Positions 1 to 8,858 of a DNA stretch of 64,000 bases are shown one piece after another. Both the position numbers and the translations under genes were made by a program. Origin of the DNA: DATMER01 sp963741305 (GTDB lineage Bacteria; Acidobacteriota; Thermoanaerobaculia; Multivoradales; UBA5704); assembly GCA_963741305.1 (NCBI GenBank), contig CAVUHL010000003.1:4588001-4652000 (forward strand), written 5' to 3'. How positions within the stretch are numbered: position 1 is the stretch's first letter; every line of letters starts with the position of its first letter. The notes below the pieces were generated by a model that saw only the letters and a list, made by a program, of their open reading frames with translations, had not been told where the DNA came from and searched no databases.

Positions 1-849
1 ACGATCGAGGAGCCCCTCGACGGGCTCAAGATCGTCCTCGACGCCGGCAACGGCGCGGCCTCGTCCTACGCCGCGGAGGTCTTCGAGCGCCTGGGTGCCC
101 GGGTGACGCTCCTGCACGCGGAGCCGAACGGCCGCAACGTCAACGAGGGTTGCGGCTCGACCGCGCCCGGCGAGATGGCCGCCCGGGTCGTGGCCGAGGG
201 CGCGCACCTCGGGGCCGCCTTCGACGGCGATGCCGACCGCTGCATCCTGGCCGACGAGCGCGGCGAGGTGAAGGACGGCGACGCCATCCTCTACCTCTGG
301 GCCCTCGCCCTGCGCGACCGGGGCCTGCTGGACCCGCCGAAGATCGTTGCCACGACGATGAGCAACCTGGGCCTGGAGCGGGCGCTCGACCGCGAGGGGA
401 TCGGCATCGTCCGCTGCGCCGTGGGCGACCGCTACGTCGTGGAGGCGATGAAGAAGGAAGGGATCCTGCTGGGCGGCGAGCAGTCGGGCCACATCGTCGA
501 GCGCCGGCTCGCGAGCACGGGCGACGGACTGCTCACGGCGCTCCAGATGGCCGGGATCGTCCACCAGGCTGGCCGTCCGCTCTCGGCGCTGCTCGCCGGC
601 TTCCGGCGCTACCCACAGGTGCTGAAGAACGTGCGCGTCACCAGCAAGCCCGATCTCGCCACGATCCCGAGCGTGGCCGCCGCCGCCCGCTCCGTGGAGG
701 ACCGCCTGGGAGCCGACGGCCGCCTCGTCCTGCGCTACAGCGGCACCGAGCCGCTCGCCCGCGTCATGATCGAAGGCCCCGATCAGTCCATCATCGAAGC
801 CATGGCCGCCGAGCTGATCGGTGTGATCCAGGGCGAGTTGGGGAGCTAG
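1..849 (+). CDS. glmM: Phosphoglucosamine mutase, C-terminal part (5' end outside window)
   Basis: Converts glucosamine-6-phosphate to glucosamine-1-phosphate in the cytoplasm, on the way to UDP-GlcNAc for peptidoglycan and lipopolysaccharide. The fragment opens in frame at base 1 and ends with TAG at 847-849. Visible hallmarks are the metal-binding loop DGDADR (nt 223-240), the sugar-binding GGEQSGH (nt 472-492) and the C-terminal phosphate-binding RYSGTEP (nt 733-753). The N-terminal domain with the catalytic phosphoserine lies upstream of the window. A phosphomannomutase of the same superfamily is the alternative, but the GEQSGH form and the short C-terminus favour GlmM. Confidence 0.93.
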   Translation, partial: TIEEPLDGLKIVLDAGNGAASSYAAEVFERLGARVTLLHAEPNGRNVNEGCGSTAPGEMAARVVAEGAHLGAAFDGDADRCILADERGEVKDGDAILYLWALALRDRGLLDPPKIVATTMSNLGLERALDREGIGIVRCAVGDRYVVEAMKKEGILLGGEQSGHIVERRLASTGDGLLTALQMAGIVHQAGRPLSALLAGFRRYPQVLKNVRVTSKPDLATIPSVAAAARSVEDRLGADGRLVLRYSGTEPLARVMIEGPDQSIIEAMAAELIGVIQGELGS

Positions 850-862
850 CCTCGGTTCCGTG

Positions 863-1150
863 ATGTAGGGGAGGGGCTTGCCCCCTCCCGGGCGGGCGGA
901 AGTTTTCAGAAAGCCCCGTAGGGGCGTCATCTGGTAGCCCGGCACGTGAGTGCCGGGTAACAATAACCAAAATACCCTGAGCCCCGGTAGGGGCGATATG
1001 AACGCGCCACTCCCGTTATGTCGCCCCTCCGGGGCTTAGGGTGTTTTTACGGACTCCATTACCCGGCACTCACGTGCCGGGCTACCGTATGACGCCCCTA
1101 ACGGGGCTTAGCGATGCAAACTTAGCGCGCAGGGGCAAGCCCCTCCCCTG
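863..1150. mobile_element. MITE/REP-like nested palindromic element
   Basis: A roughly 288-bp imperfect palindrome centred near 1008. Paired blocks are 870-883 with 1133-1146 (GGGGCTTGCCCC type), 911-929 with 1089-1109 (AGCCCCGTAGGGGCG type), a perfect 26-bp pair 935-960 with 1059-1084, and 974-998 with 1019-1042. The GCCCCGTAGGGGCG-type core recurs inside each arm, so the element is built of repeated small palindromes. No transposase lies within it, so it would be mobilised in trans. Its right end lies inside the 3' end of the neighbouring minus-strand gene. This also accounts for the whole gap between glmM and that gene. Confidence 0.75.
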
Positions 1151-1355
1151 GATGTCCGTAGAGGTAGTGGTCAATGTTCGTGGCCAGGTCCGAGATACCT
1201 GTGTCAATGGCCAGATCGGTCATTCGAAGGAGGGGATCTGACTCTTCACGACCTGCGACCGACTCCAACTCGATCCGCACGGCGGCTCCCTCAGGTAGCC
1301 GGATGCCCGGCTCCAGAATGACCGTGTTGTCCTTGACTTTGCCTCGATAGACCAT
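1122..1355 (-). CDS. DUF104/AF2212-type antitoxin-like small protein, C-terminus altered by a repeat element
   Basis: A 77-residue protein. The N-terminal half is beta-rich and AbrB/DUF104-like (pattern RGKVKDNTVILEPG, then RLPEGAAVRIELE). The C-terminal half carries DLAIDTGISDLATNIDHYLYG, a motif recalled from short antitoxin-like proteins that normally stop just after DHYLYG-x-P. Here the last eight or so codons are read from the end of the palindromic element, so the natural stop seems to have been replaced. The start is the ATG at 1353-1355. A TACCAT -10 box lies 6 nt upstream inside a perfect palindrome, consistent with a leaderless, autoregulated transcript. No partner PIN-type toxin is adjacent. 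Confidence 0.65.
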   Translation of the reverse strand: MVYRGKVKDNTVILEPGIRLPEGAAVRIELESVAGREESDPLLRMTDLAIDTGISDLATNIDHYLYGHPGEGLAPAR

Positions 1356-1374
1356 GGTTCCATGGTACTACCAT
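1356..1374 (-). promoter_or_regulatory. Candidate -10 box within palindromic operator
   Basis: Bases 1362-1374 read ATGGTA-C-TACCAT, a perfect palindrome. On the minus strand its TACCAT arm sits 6 nt upstream of the start codon at 1355, where a -10 box for a leaderless mRNA would be. A second palindrome, CCATGG, occurs at 1352-1357 and 1360-1365. Autorepression by the small antitoxin-like product is inferred. Confidence 0.4.
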
Positions 1375-1387
1375 TGGGTAAGCCCCT

Positions 1388-1619
1388 CCACCCAGTCTTT
1401 TGGAGCAGCTACCCAGTGGGTAGACCCTTCCACCCCCTCGTTTGATGTCGCCAACGACTGGGTAGACCCTTCTACCCGCTCGTTTTGGAACAGCTACCCA
1501 GCGGGTAGCGCTCTCCAACCGCTCGTTTGAAGCACCTACCCAGTCGTTGGAACCGTCTACCCAGTCGTTCGAGCGAGCTACCCGGAGGGTGGACCCTTCC
1601 AACCGGTCGTTGGCGTCAT
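1388..1619. repeat. 21-bp tandem array A (11 units)
   Basis: Eleven degenerate units begin at 1388, 1409, 1430, 1451, 1472, 1494, 1515, 1536, 1557, 1578 and 1599. All are 21 bp except one of 22 bp. The core is CTACCCAGTCGTTGG; the units at 1409, 1451 and 1494 contain GGGTAG, and the 1451 unit begins with the exact reverse complement of the core, so units occur in both orientations in the same phase. CTACCCA-GT-GGGTAG hairpins result. The last two units form the 3' end of pdxJ, including its stop codon. There is no constant-repeat/unique-spacer pattern, so this is not a CRISPR array. Confidence 0.85.
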
Positions 1620-2321
1620 CGCCGCCAACATTTCCCGCACCGCCGCGTCCATCCCCACCAGAACGGCGCGGGAGACGAGGAAGTGACCGATGTTCAGCTC
1701 CTCCATGCCGGGTAGCGATGCAATCGGGCCGACGTTGTCCGTGCGCAGCCCGTGGCCGGCGTAGAGATGAAGGCCCTGGCCCCGGCCCAGCGTCGCGGCG
1801 CGGGCCACCTTGTCCAGCTGCACCATTGCCCCCGCCTGGTCCCGCGCGCGGGTGTAGGCGTCGGTATTGATCTCGAAGCCTGAGACCCCTCTGATCGCCC
1901 GGATCTGCTCCAGATCGGGATCCACGAAGAGGGAGACCTCGATGCCGGCCGCCTTGAGCTGCTCGGCGACCTCCGCGATCCTCTCGCCGTTGCGCACGAT
2001 GTCGAGCCCGCCCTCGGTCGTGACCTCCTCGGGCGTCTCGGGCACCAGCGTCACCTGATCGGGCCGGACGCGCAGCGCGAGCTGCAGCATCTCCTCGGCC
2101 GTGGACATCTCCAGGTTCAGCTTGCCGCGGACGGCCTCGCGCAGCCGCTCTACGTCGCGGTCCTGGATGTGGCGGCGGTCCACCCGCAGGTGGACGGTGA
2201 TGCCGGACGCGCCCGCGTCCTCGGCGATGCGGGCGGCATCGACGGGATCGGGGTAGGTGGCGCGCCGGGCCTGGCGGAGGGTGGCGACGTGATCGACGTT
2301 GACCGACAGCCGAGCAGGCAT
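1578..2321 (-). CDS. pdxJ: Pyridoxine 5'-phosphate synthase
   Basis: Condenses 3-amino-2-oxopropyl phosphate with 1-deoxy-D-xylulose 5-phosphate to give pyridoxine 5'-phosphate, the last ring-closing step of DXP-dependent vitamin B6 synthesis. The 247-aa TIM barrel shows the N-terminal RLSVNVDHVATLR, the HLRVDRRHI strand, the VTLVPE motif and the C-terminal GHGL phosphate loop. It starts at ATG 2319-2321, abutting the stop of the small gene upstream, so the two are probably cotranscribed. The C-terminal tail (residues about 235-247, ending GPPSG) and its TAG stop are encoded by the first two units of the 21-bp array, an unusual extension. Confidence 0.94.
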   Translation of the reverse strand: MPARLSVNVDHVATLRQARRATYPDPVDAARIAEDAGASGITVHLRVDRRHIQDRDVERLREAVRGKLNLEMSTAEEMLQLALRVRPDQVTLVPETPEEVTTEGGLDIVRNGERIAEVAEQLKAAGIEVSLFVDPDLEQIRAIRGVSGFEINTDAYTRARDQAGAMVQLDKVARAATLGRGQGLHLYAGHGLRTDNVGPIASLPGMEELNIGHFLVSRAVLVGMDAAVREMLAAMTPTTGWKGPPSG

Positions 2322-2537
2322 CTACCGCTCGATCTCCATGTCCACTCGGGTGAGCTCCTCGGGCTGGCGCTGGATCAGGACGGTGCCCTGGATGGGGAAG
2401 AGCGTGCGGTGGACGCGCTCGCCGAAGGTGCAATTGACCTCGTAGTAGCCGTCCGGCGTCACCATGAGAAGCGTCCCCTTGCCGCCCTTGATGCCGAGCA
2501 GCTCGTTGTGGATCAACACCTCAGCCGGTAGTTCCAT
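2322..2537 (-). CDS. Small conserved hypothetical protein
   Basis: A 71-residue protein of unknown function, predicted soluble with alternating beta strands (IHNELLGIKGGKGTLLMVT, then GYYEVNCTFGERVHRTLFP). No known catalytic motif is seen. The start codon at 2535-2537 is preceded by a GGAGG ribosome-binding site (2544-2552 region). The stop codon directly abuts pdxJ, and the gene follows the sigma-54 regulator with a short gap, so it belongs to a three-gene minus-strand operon. Real-gene status rests on the RBS, the tight spacing and the non-repetitive composition. Confidence 0.65.
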   Translation of the reverse strand: MELPAEVLIHNELLGIKGGKGTLLMVTPDGYYEVNCTFGERVHRTLFPIQGTVLIQRQPEELTRVDMEIER

Positions 2538-2558
2538 CTCGTTCGTCTCCTCCGTCCT

Positions 2559-3947
<1,389 letters not shown>

Positions 3948-3984
3948 GCGGGCGTCATTCTGGCACAACCCGCGGGAAATTCGT

Positions 3985-4749
3985 TCAGTCGTCCAGATTC
4001 ACCCCGCCCTTGCCGCTCGCATCGAAGTCCACCAGCTTGCCATCCACGAAGCGCAGGGTCTTCGGCGAGCCCGCGGACGGCGACGAGGTCGACATGGTCC
4101 AGAAGCCGATCTGCATCCCCCGGTTCTGGCGCAGCATCCAGACCTCTTCTTTCTTGCTTCCCTCGCCGCGCTCGTTCACCTCTTCAGGAGCGCCGGTGAC
4201 GTAGAAGACCTGGCGCTTCGTCATGCCTTTCATGAGCTTGCGCTCGCCAATGGCCTTGCGGACGTCTTCCGGCCAGTCCGGATGCTCGTCCTGAAGCGGC
4301 TTCCGCGCGAAGGTGAGGTCGAAGGCCTTCTTGAAGTCGTCGAGAGAATTGATGTTCACAAACTTCACGACCGTGTCGTTGCCGTCCGTCGGCCCGACAC
4401 CCGTGAGCTCGATCTCGGCCGTGTCATCCTCGAACTCCATCTCGTCGAATTCCACGGTGTCGTTGGGGCCGACTCCCCAGTAGGTGCTCTGGGCATGGAA
4501 GGCGCCGCCGGTGAATCCCATCTCGCCATCCGTGTTCACTCCCTCTGGAGATACCTCGACGAGGGGTACCATGTACGTTCCATAGGGATGGCGGCCGGTG
4601 CCGCAGGGGACGTCGATGCGCAGGTAGAGAGTCCCCGACAGCATGGACTTCGCTTCCTTGCGGTCCTTCTTCGCGAGCTCGGCCCGGGCGTCCGTGACGG
4701 AGCCGAGCAGGAGCATTCCCAGGGCCAGCGACCAGAACCTGACTTTCAT
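3985..4749 (-). CDS. Secreted protein with C-terminal BamE/SmpA-like fold
   Basis: A 254-residue exported protein. The first 23 residues form a Sec signal peptide (positive MKVR, hydrophobic SLALGMLLLG, cleavage near DARA). The middle region is acidic and beta-rich, unrecognised. The C-terminal 90 residues (KGMTKRQVFYVTGAPEEVNE, then VWMLRQNRG, then TLRFVDGKLVDFD) follow the pattern of small BamE/SmpA-like domains, in which a KGMT-x-xQV-xxxxG-x-P segment precedes two strands. There is no lipobox cysteine, so it is probably periplasmic. It ends just upstream of the sigma-54 regulator gene on the same strand. Specific role unknown. Confidence 0.6.
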   Translation of the reverse strand: MKVRFWSLALGMLLLGSVTDARAELAKKDRKEAKSMLSGTLYLRIDVPCGTGRHPYGTYMVPLVEVSPEGVNTDGEMGFTGGAFHAQSTYWGVGPNDTVEFDEMEFEDDTAEIELTGVGPTDGNDTVVKFVNINSLDDFKKAFDLTFARKPLQDEHPDWPEDVRKAIGERKLMKGMTKRQVFYVTGAPEEVNERGEGSKKEEVWMLRQNRGMQIGFWTMSTSSPSAGSPKTLRFVDGKLVDFDASGKGGVNLDD

Positions 4750-4814
4750 AGTCCCTCCTTTGAAGAGCTTCTGAATCCTATCATCACGGGGTGTCGTAGA
4801 CTGGCTACCCGAGC

Positions 4815-7019
4815 ATGACCCTCCCTCTCGAACCCCGGACCGCGCCGACCGCCACTCTCGAAGGGGTATTGGAGCGCGTGGTCTTCGCCAACGAGGAGAA
4901 CGCCTGGAGCGTGGTGCGCCTTGCCGTCCCAGGCAAGCACGACCACGTCACCGCGGTCGGCAACCTCCTCGGGATTCAACCGGGCGAGAACCTGCGCCTG
5001 GCGGGAGAGTGGATCGAGGATCCCAAGTACGGCCGCCAGTTCAAGGTCACCTCCTATGCCACGGTCCCTCCCTCGACCGTCGGCGGGATCGAGAAGTACC
5101 TGGGCTCCGGCCTGATCCGCGGCATCGGCAAGGTCATGGCTTCCCGGCTCGTCAAGGCGTTCGGCAAGGAGACGCTCGACGTCATCGAGAACCACCCCGA
5201 GCGGCTGCGCGAGGTCGAGGGGATCGGCGCGGGCCGCAGCTCGGCCATCCAGAGCGCCTGGATCGAGCAGCGGGACATCAAGGAGGTCATGGTCTTCCTC
5301 CAGTCCTACGGCGTCTCGACCCAGTACGCGATCAGGATCTACAAGACCTACGGCCCCGCCGCCGTGCAGGTGGTGCGTGAAAACCCTTACCGGCTGGCCC
5401 TCGACATCCACGGCATCGGCTTCAAGAGCGCCGACCGCATCGCCATGGCGCTGGGGATCGACCCGGCGGCGCCGCAGCGCCTCGAGGCCGGCGTGCTCCA
5501 TCTCCTCTCGGAGGCGGGCGACCGCGGCCATCTCTTCCTCCCCCGCCGCACCCTGGCCCAGGAGGCCGCCGCGCTCCTCGCCGCGCCGGCCTACCTGGTC
5601 GACAAGGCGATCGGCACCCTGGGCGAGAATGGCCAGGTCGTGGTCGAGCCCTCCGCCGCCGCTCCGAACGAGGCGGACGAGGCCTCGGTCTATCCCAAGG
5701 CCCTGCACGTGGCCGAAACCGGGATCGCCACGCGCATCCGCAACCTCCTGATCCAGCCGTCCCTCCCCTTCGAGATCGACGTGGAGCGGGCGCTCGACTG
5801 GTTCGAGAAGACCGAGAAGGTGGAGCTCGCCCGTCAACAGAGGCAGGCGGTGCGCTCGGGGCTGACGCGCAAGGTGCTGGTCATCACGGGCGGCCCCGGC
5901 ACGGGCAAGACCACGCTGGTCCGCGGGCTGGTCAAGATCCTGGAGAAGAAGGGGCAGCGCATCCTTCTCGCGGCGCCCACGGGCCGCGCGGCCAAGCGGC
6001 TGGCCGAGGCCACCGGCGGCGAGGCGTGCACGATCCACCGGCTCCTGGAGTTCGATCCCAAGACCCGGTCTTTCGTGAGGAACCGCGACCATCCCCTGGG
6101 CTGCGACCTTCTCATCGTGGACGAGGCCTCGATGCTGGACGCGGTCCTCGCCTTCCACCTGCTCCGCGCCGTCCCCGACCCGGGCCGCCTGATCCTGGTG
6201 GGGGACGTGGACCAGCTCCCCTCGGTCGGGCCGGGCCGGGTGCTCGCCGACCTGATCCGCTCCGATGCCGTGGAGGTGGTCCGCCTGACCGAGATCTTCC
6301 GCCAGGCCTCGCGCAGCCTGATCGTGGTCAACGCCCACCGCGTCAACGAGGGCAAGATGCCGGACACGGAGGCGGTGGACGGCGACTTCTTCTTCCTCGC
6401 GCGCCGCGATCCCGAGGAGATCGTGGAGACGATCGCCGAGCTGGTGGGGCGGCGCGTCCCGGCCCGCTTCGGCCTCGATCCCGTGGACCAGATCCAGGTC
6501 CTCACGCCGCGCAACCGCGGCCCGTTAGGCACCGAGCGGCTCAACGAGACGCTGCGCGACCTGCTCAATCCCCAGGGCGAGGAGATCACCCGCGGCGGCC
6601 GCAGCTTCCGGGTCGGGGACAAGGTGATGCAGGTGCGGAACAACTACGACCTGGACGTTTTCAACGGCGACATAGGAAGAGTCACGGGGATCGACGAGCT
6701 CGACCAGCTCCTGCGGGTGACGGTCGACGGCCGCGAGGTGGTCTACGAGCCGTCGATGCTGGACGAGCTGACCTTGGCCTATGCCTGCACGATCCACAAG
6801 TCCCAGGGAAGCGAGTACCCGTGCGTGATCGTCCCCCTGCACACGCAGCACTACCTGATGCTGCAGCGCAATCTTCTCTACACTGCTCTCACCCGGGCAA
6901 AGAAGCTGGCAATCCTGGTGGGCGAGCCGCGGGCGCTGGCGGCGGCGGTGAACAACCGGCGGGTAAAGACCCGCTTCACCCGCTTGGCGGAGCGGCTGGC
7001 CGACCGGCTTGCGGGCTGA
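4815..7019 (+). CDS. recD2: RecD2-type ATP-dependent 5'-3' DNA helicase
   Basis: A 734-aa SF1B helicase of the RecD2 class, which works without RecBC in DNA repair and replication restart. The N-terminus has the OB-like and helix-hairpin-helix regions typical of RecD2 (about residues 1-220, GIGKVMASRLVKAFG and GIGFKSADRIA). The helicase core begins near residue 340, with Walker A GGPGTGKTT (about 357-365), Walker B LLIVDEASMLD (about 432) and motif VGDVDQLPSVG. The C-terminal 2B-like region ends in the motif YACTIHKSQGSEYP and YTALTRAKK. The ATG at 4815 has no clear RBS, and a TAGACT -10-like box lies 12 nt upstream. Confidence 0.93.
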   Translation: MTLPLEPRTAPTATLEGVLERVVFANEENAWSVVRLAVPGKHDHVTAVGNLLGIQPGENLRLAGEWIEDPKYGRQFKVTSYATVPPSTVGGIEKYLGSGLIRGIGKVMASRLVKAFGKETLDVIENHPERLREVEGIGAGRSSAIQSAWIEQRDIKEVMVFLQSYGVSTQYAIRIYKTYGPAAVQVVRENPYRLALDIHGIGFKSADRIAMALGIDPAAPQRLEAGVLHLLSEAGDRGHLFLPRRTLAQEAAALLAAPAYLVDKAIGTLGENGQVVVEPSAAAPNEADEASVYPKALHVAETGIATRIRNLLIQPSLPFEIDVERALDWFEKTEKVELARQQRQAVRSGLTRKVLVITGGPGTGKTTLVRGLVKILEKKGQRILLAAPTGRAAKRLAEATGGEACTIHRLLEFDPKTRSFVRNRDHPLGCDLLIVDEASMLDAVLAFHLLRAVPDPGRLILVGDVDQLPSVGPGRVLADLIRSDAVEVVRLTEIFRQASRSLIVVNAHRVNEGKMPDTEAVDGDFFFLARRDPEEIVETIAELVGRRVPARFGLDPVDQIQVLTPRNRGPLGTERLNETLRDLLNPQGEEITRGGRSFRVGDKVMQVRNNYDLDVFNGDIGRVTGIDELDQLLRVTVDGREVVYEPSMLDELTLAYACTIHKSQGSEYPCVIVPLHTQHYLMLQRNLLYTALTRAKKLAILVGEPRALAAAVNNRRVKTRFTRLAERLADRLAG

Positions 7020-7029
7020 CTGTCAGAGA

Positions 7030-7043
7030 GTGTCAGCTGACAC
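7030..7043. promoter_or_regulatory. 14-bp perfect palindrome GTGTCAGCTGACAC
   Basis: A perfect dyad in the 81-bp gap between recD2 and the REC-EAL gene, about 20 bp upstream of that gene's -35 box. It is positioned as an operator for a dimeric regulator; the binding protein is unknown. Confidence 0.4.
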
Positions 7044-7062
7044 ACCCTGACGCACTTTCCAT

Positions 7063-7091
7063 TTGCCGGACGCGGGCTGGACGCCTATACT
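7063..7091 (+). promoter_or_regulatory. Sigma-70-type promoter of the REC-EAL gene (near-leaderless)
   Basis: TTGCCG at 7063-7068, a 17-bp spacer and TATACT at 7086-7091. The GTG start at 7101 is only 9 nt past the -10 box, so transcription would begin at or about 3 nt before the start codon. No ribosome-binding site fits between. Confidence 0.6.
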
Positions 7092-7100
7092 AGGGCCACA

Positions 7101-8330
7101 GTGCTCCGAGTTCTAATTCTCGACGACGAGTCGATGGTGGTGGACATGCTGGCGGCGTGCTTGCGCCGTCCTGGCATCCATCTGACGACCTGCCTGGAGA
7201 TCGAAGCGGCGCTGGCGCTCCTCAGCTCCTATCGTTTCGACGTGGTCGTGACCGACCTCTCCGTATCGCAGCTCGGCGGGTTGGAGGGGATGCGCCTGAT
7301 CCGCTTCGTCACCACCAACTTCCCGGATACGGCGGTCTACGTGCTGAGCGGCTACGTGGACGAGAACGTGCGCTCCCTTTGCGGCATGTTGGGCGTCACC
7401 TCGGTGCTGGAGAAGCCCGAGGGGCTCAGCCAGCTCCGCACCATGCTCATCGAGCGCCGCGACAACCTGGCCGCGGCCGAGCCAGCCGGCCATGCAGACA
7501 ATCCCGGAGATACGGGCGAGGTCCAGCAGGTCGAGCTGCTCGAGGAGTTCCTCGACCGCAAGACCATCCGCGCCGTGCTGCAGCCGATCGTCAAGGTGCG
7601 GGACGGCGCCGCGCCCTTCGAGGTCTTCGGCGTCGAGGGCCTCGCCCGCGGGCCGGCGAACTCGGTGCTGGGCAGCCCGTCGTTCCTCCTCGCCTACGCG
7701 GCCCGCAAGGAGCTGCTGTTCGAGGCGGACATGATCTGCATCCGGGCCGCGCTGGTCGAGGTCGTCCAGCTCACCAGCCCCGTGACGACCTTCCTGAACG
7801 TCCAGCCGCGCTCCCTGACCAACCCGGATTTCACGGCGCGCCTCTGTGACGAGGTGCACCAGTCCGGCCTGGAGGAGCGCACCATCGTGCTGGAGCTCAC
7901 CGAGCAGCAGACGATCGTCAACCCGCGCGCCTTTGCCTCGACGCTGCAGCGGCTGCGCGACTGCGGCTTCCGGATCGCGCTGGATGATTTCGGGGAAGGA
8001 TCGTCCAACCTCAACCTCTTCCAGGACCTCCGCCCCGACTTCCTCAAGATCTCCGGCACCTTCTGCCGCGGCCTGGCGCAGGACTCGTTCAAGCAGATCA
8101 TCGTCCAGAGCACGGCCGAGATGGCCGCGCGCGCCGGCACCGCTACCATCATGGAGGCGGTCGAGACCTCCGAAGACGCGCAGGTGCTGCGCCGGCTCGG
8201 CATCGACTATGCCCAAGGCTACTTCTTCTTGAAGCCGCTGCCCGGCCGCGACCTCGCCCAGGCGCTGCAGGTCGGCCTCCTCCATGCGGCCCGCCCCGCC
8301 GCCCAGCTCGGCACCGCCGCGTCAGCCTGA
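7101..8330 (+). CDS. REC-EAL response regulator, predicted cyclic-di-GMP phosphodiesterase
   Basis: A 409-aa two-domain protein. The receiver (about 1-125) has the acidic pair LDDE and phospho-acceptor Asp52 in VVVTDLS. The EAL domain (about 155-395) hydrolyses cyclic-di-GMP to pGpG. The signature is EGL rather than EAL, but the remaining ligands are visible: Asn in FLNVQPRSL, Glu in LELTEQQ, the DD pair in LDDFGEGSSNL, Lys in FLKISG, Glu in MEAVET and Gln in YAQGYFFLKP, so activity is expected. It starts with GTG close behind a strong promoter. It is the first gene of the plus-strand peptide-signalling locus and is a candidate output for the hybrid kinase downstream, which is inference. Confidence 0.88.
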   Translation: MLRVLILDDESMVVDMLAACLRRPGIHLTTCLEIEAALALLSSYRFDVVVTDLSVSQLGGLEGMRLIRFVTTNFPDTAVYVLSGYVDENVRSLCGMLGVTSVLEKPEGLSQLRTMLIERRDNLAAAEPAGHADNPGDTGEVQQVELLEEFLDRKTIRAVLQPIVKVRDGAAPFEVFGVEGLARGPANSVLGSPSFLLAYAARKELLFEADMICIRAALVEVVQLTSPVTTFLNVQPRSLTNPDFTARLCDEVHQSGLEERTIVLELTEQQTIVNPRAFASTLQRLRDCGFRIALDDFGEGSSNLNLFQDLRPDFLKISGTFCRGLAQDSFKQIIVQSTAEMAARAGTATIMEAVETSEDAQVLRRLGIDYAQGYFFLKPLPGRDLAQALQVGLLHAARPAAQLGTAASA

Positions 8331-8385
8331 AAAACTGAATTACCGAACGACTGTCCCGGTTTCTCCCATCCCCTGCACTTCATGG

Positions 8386-8423
8386 TTGGATGGGTGAAGG
8401 GCGCCCAACGCCACCCCATCCAA
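8386..8423 (+). terminator. Candidate hairpin after the REC-EAL gene
   Basis: TTGGATGGGT (8386-8395) pairs with ACCCCATCCAA (8413-8423) with one bulge; the sequence after it is moderately T-rich (ATCTGATCTTTT). It lies about 55 bp after the REC-EAL stop. Confidence 0.4.
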
Positions 8424-8579
8424 AATCTGATCTTTTGACTTGTTTGGAGGGAGTTAACCGTGGATCGATACCCCCCTTGACGCTGCACCGCGTTCAAGCG
8501 CAGTAATTTCGTCCTTACCCCTGCTGTATCCATTTCATCCGGGGGCGCCATGCCCCCAAAACGAGGGAGAGTTACGCCA

Positions 8580-8753
8580 ATGTCGATTGTCGATTTCTAT
8601 CAGAAGTTCGTGTCCGCCACCGAGAACAATGCCCTGGTTGAGTCACTCCGCCGCCTGAGCCTCCTCGACGACCCGAAAGCGATGTTCGAGGGGGAGGAGA
8701 CGTCGAGCGAGTGGATATACTGGAGCGCGGAATCCGGCATGGTGGAAGCCTGA
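8580..8753 (+). CDS. ComX-like signal peptide precursor 1 (57 aa)
   Basis: A short peptide starting MSIVDFYQKF and ending WSAESGMVEA. The ATG at 8580 has a purine-rich RBS (GAGGGAGAG, about 8 nt upstream); an in-frame ATG at 8550 would give 67 aa but lies in a GC hairpin and has no RBS. It aligns without gaps over its first 26 residues with the peptide at 10238 (13 identities: MSI, DF, K9, S12, E15, L19, LRRL). Both share a Trp-x-Tyr-Trp core near the C-terminus (W45, Y47, W48 here) and the ending G-M-x-E-A. In ComX systems a C-terminal Trp is prenylated by the adjacent ComQ, and a ComQ-like synthase follows here. Precursor status is inferred; no export signal is seen, as in ComX. Confidence 0.7.
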   Translation: MSIVDFYQKFVSATENNALVESLRRLSLLDDPKAMFEGEETSSEWIYWSAESGMVEA

Positions 8754-8809
8754 ACCCAGGCAAGGATCTTGCGTAAAATCAGGATAGCTGTCCATTTGTA
8801 GTAACCGTA

Positions 8810-8835
8810 GGGGCTCGGGTGTTTGCCCGAGCCCC
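8810..8835 (+). terminator. Terminator/attenuator between peptide 1 and synthase
   Basis: A perfect 10-bp stem GGGGCTCGGG (8810-8819) and CCCGAGCCCC (8826-8835) with a 6-nt loop, followed by TTT. It would partly terminate transcripts after the peptide gene and so yield more precursor than modifying enzyme, a familiar arrangement in peptide-modification operons. Confidence 0.7.
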
Positions 8836-8858
8836 TTTCCAACTCGGAGATCTGGCCC

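Noticed and set aside
8550..8579. Upstream ATG extension of peptide 1
   Set aside because: The ATG at 8550 lies in a GGGGGC/GCCCCC hairpin without RBS, whereas the ATG at 8580 has an RBS and matches the MSI start of peptide 2.
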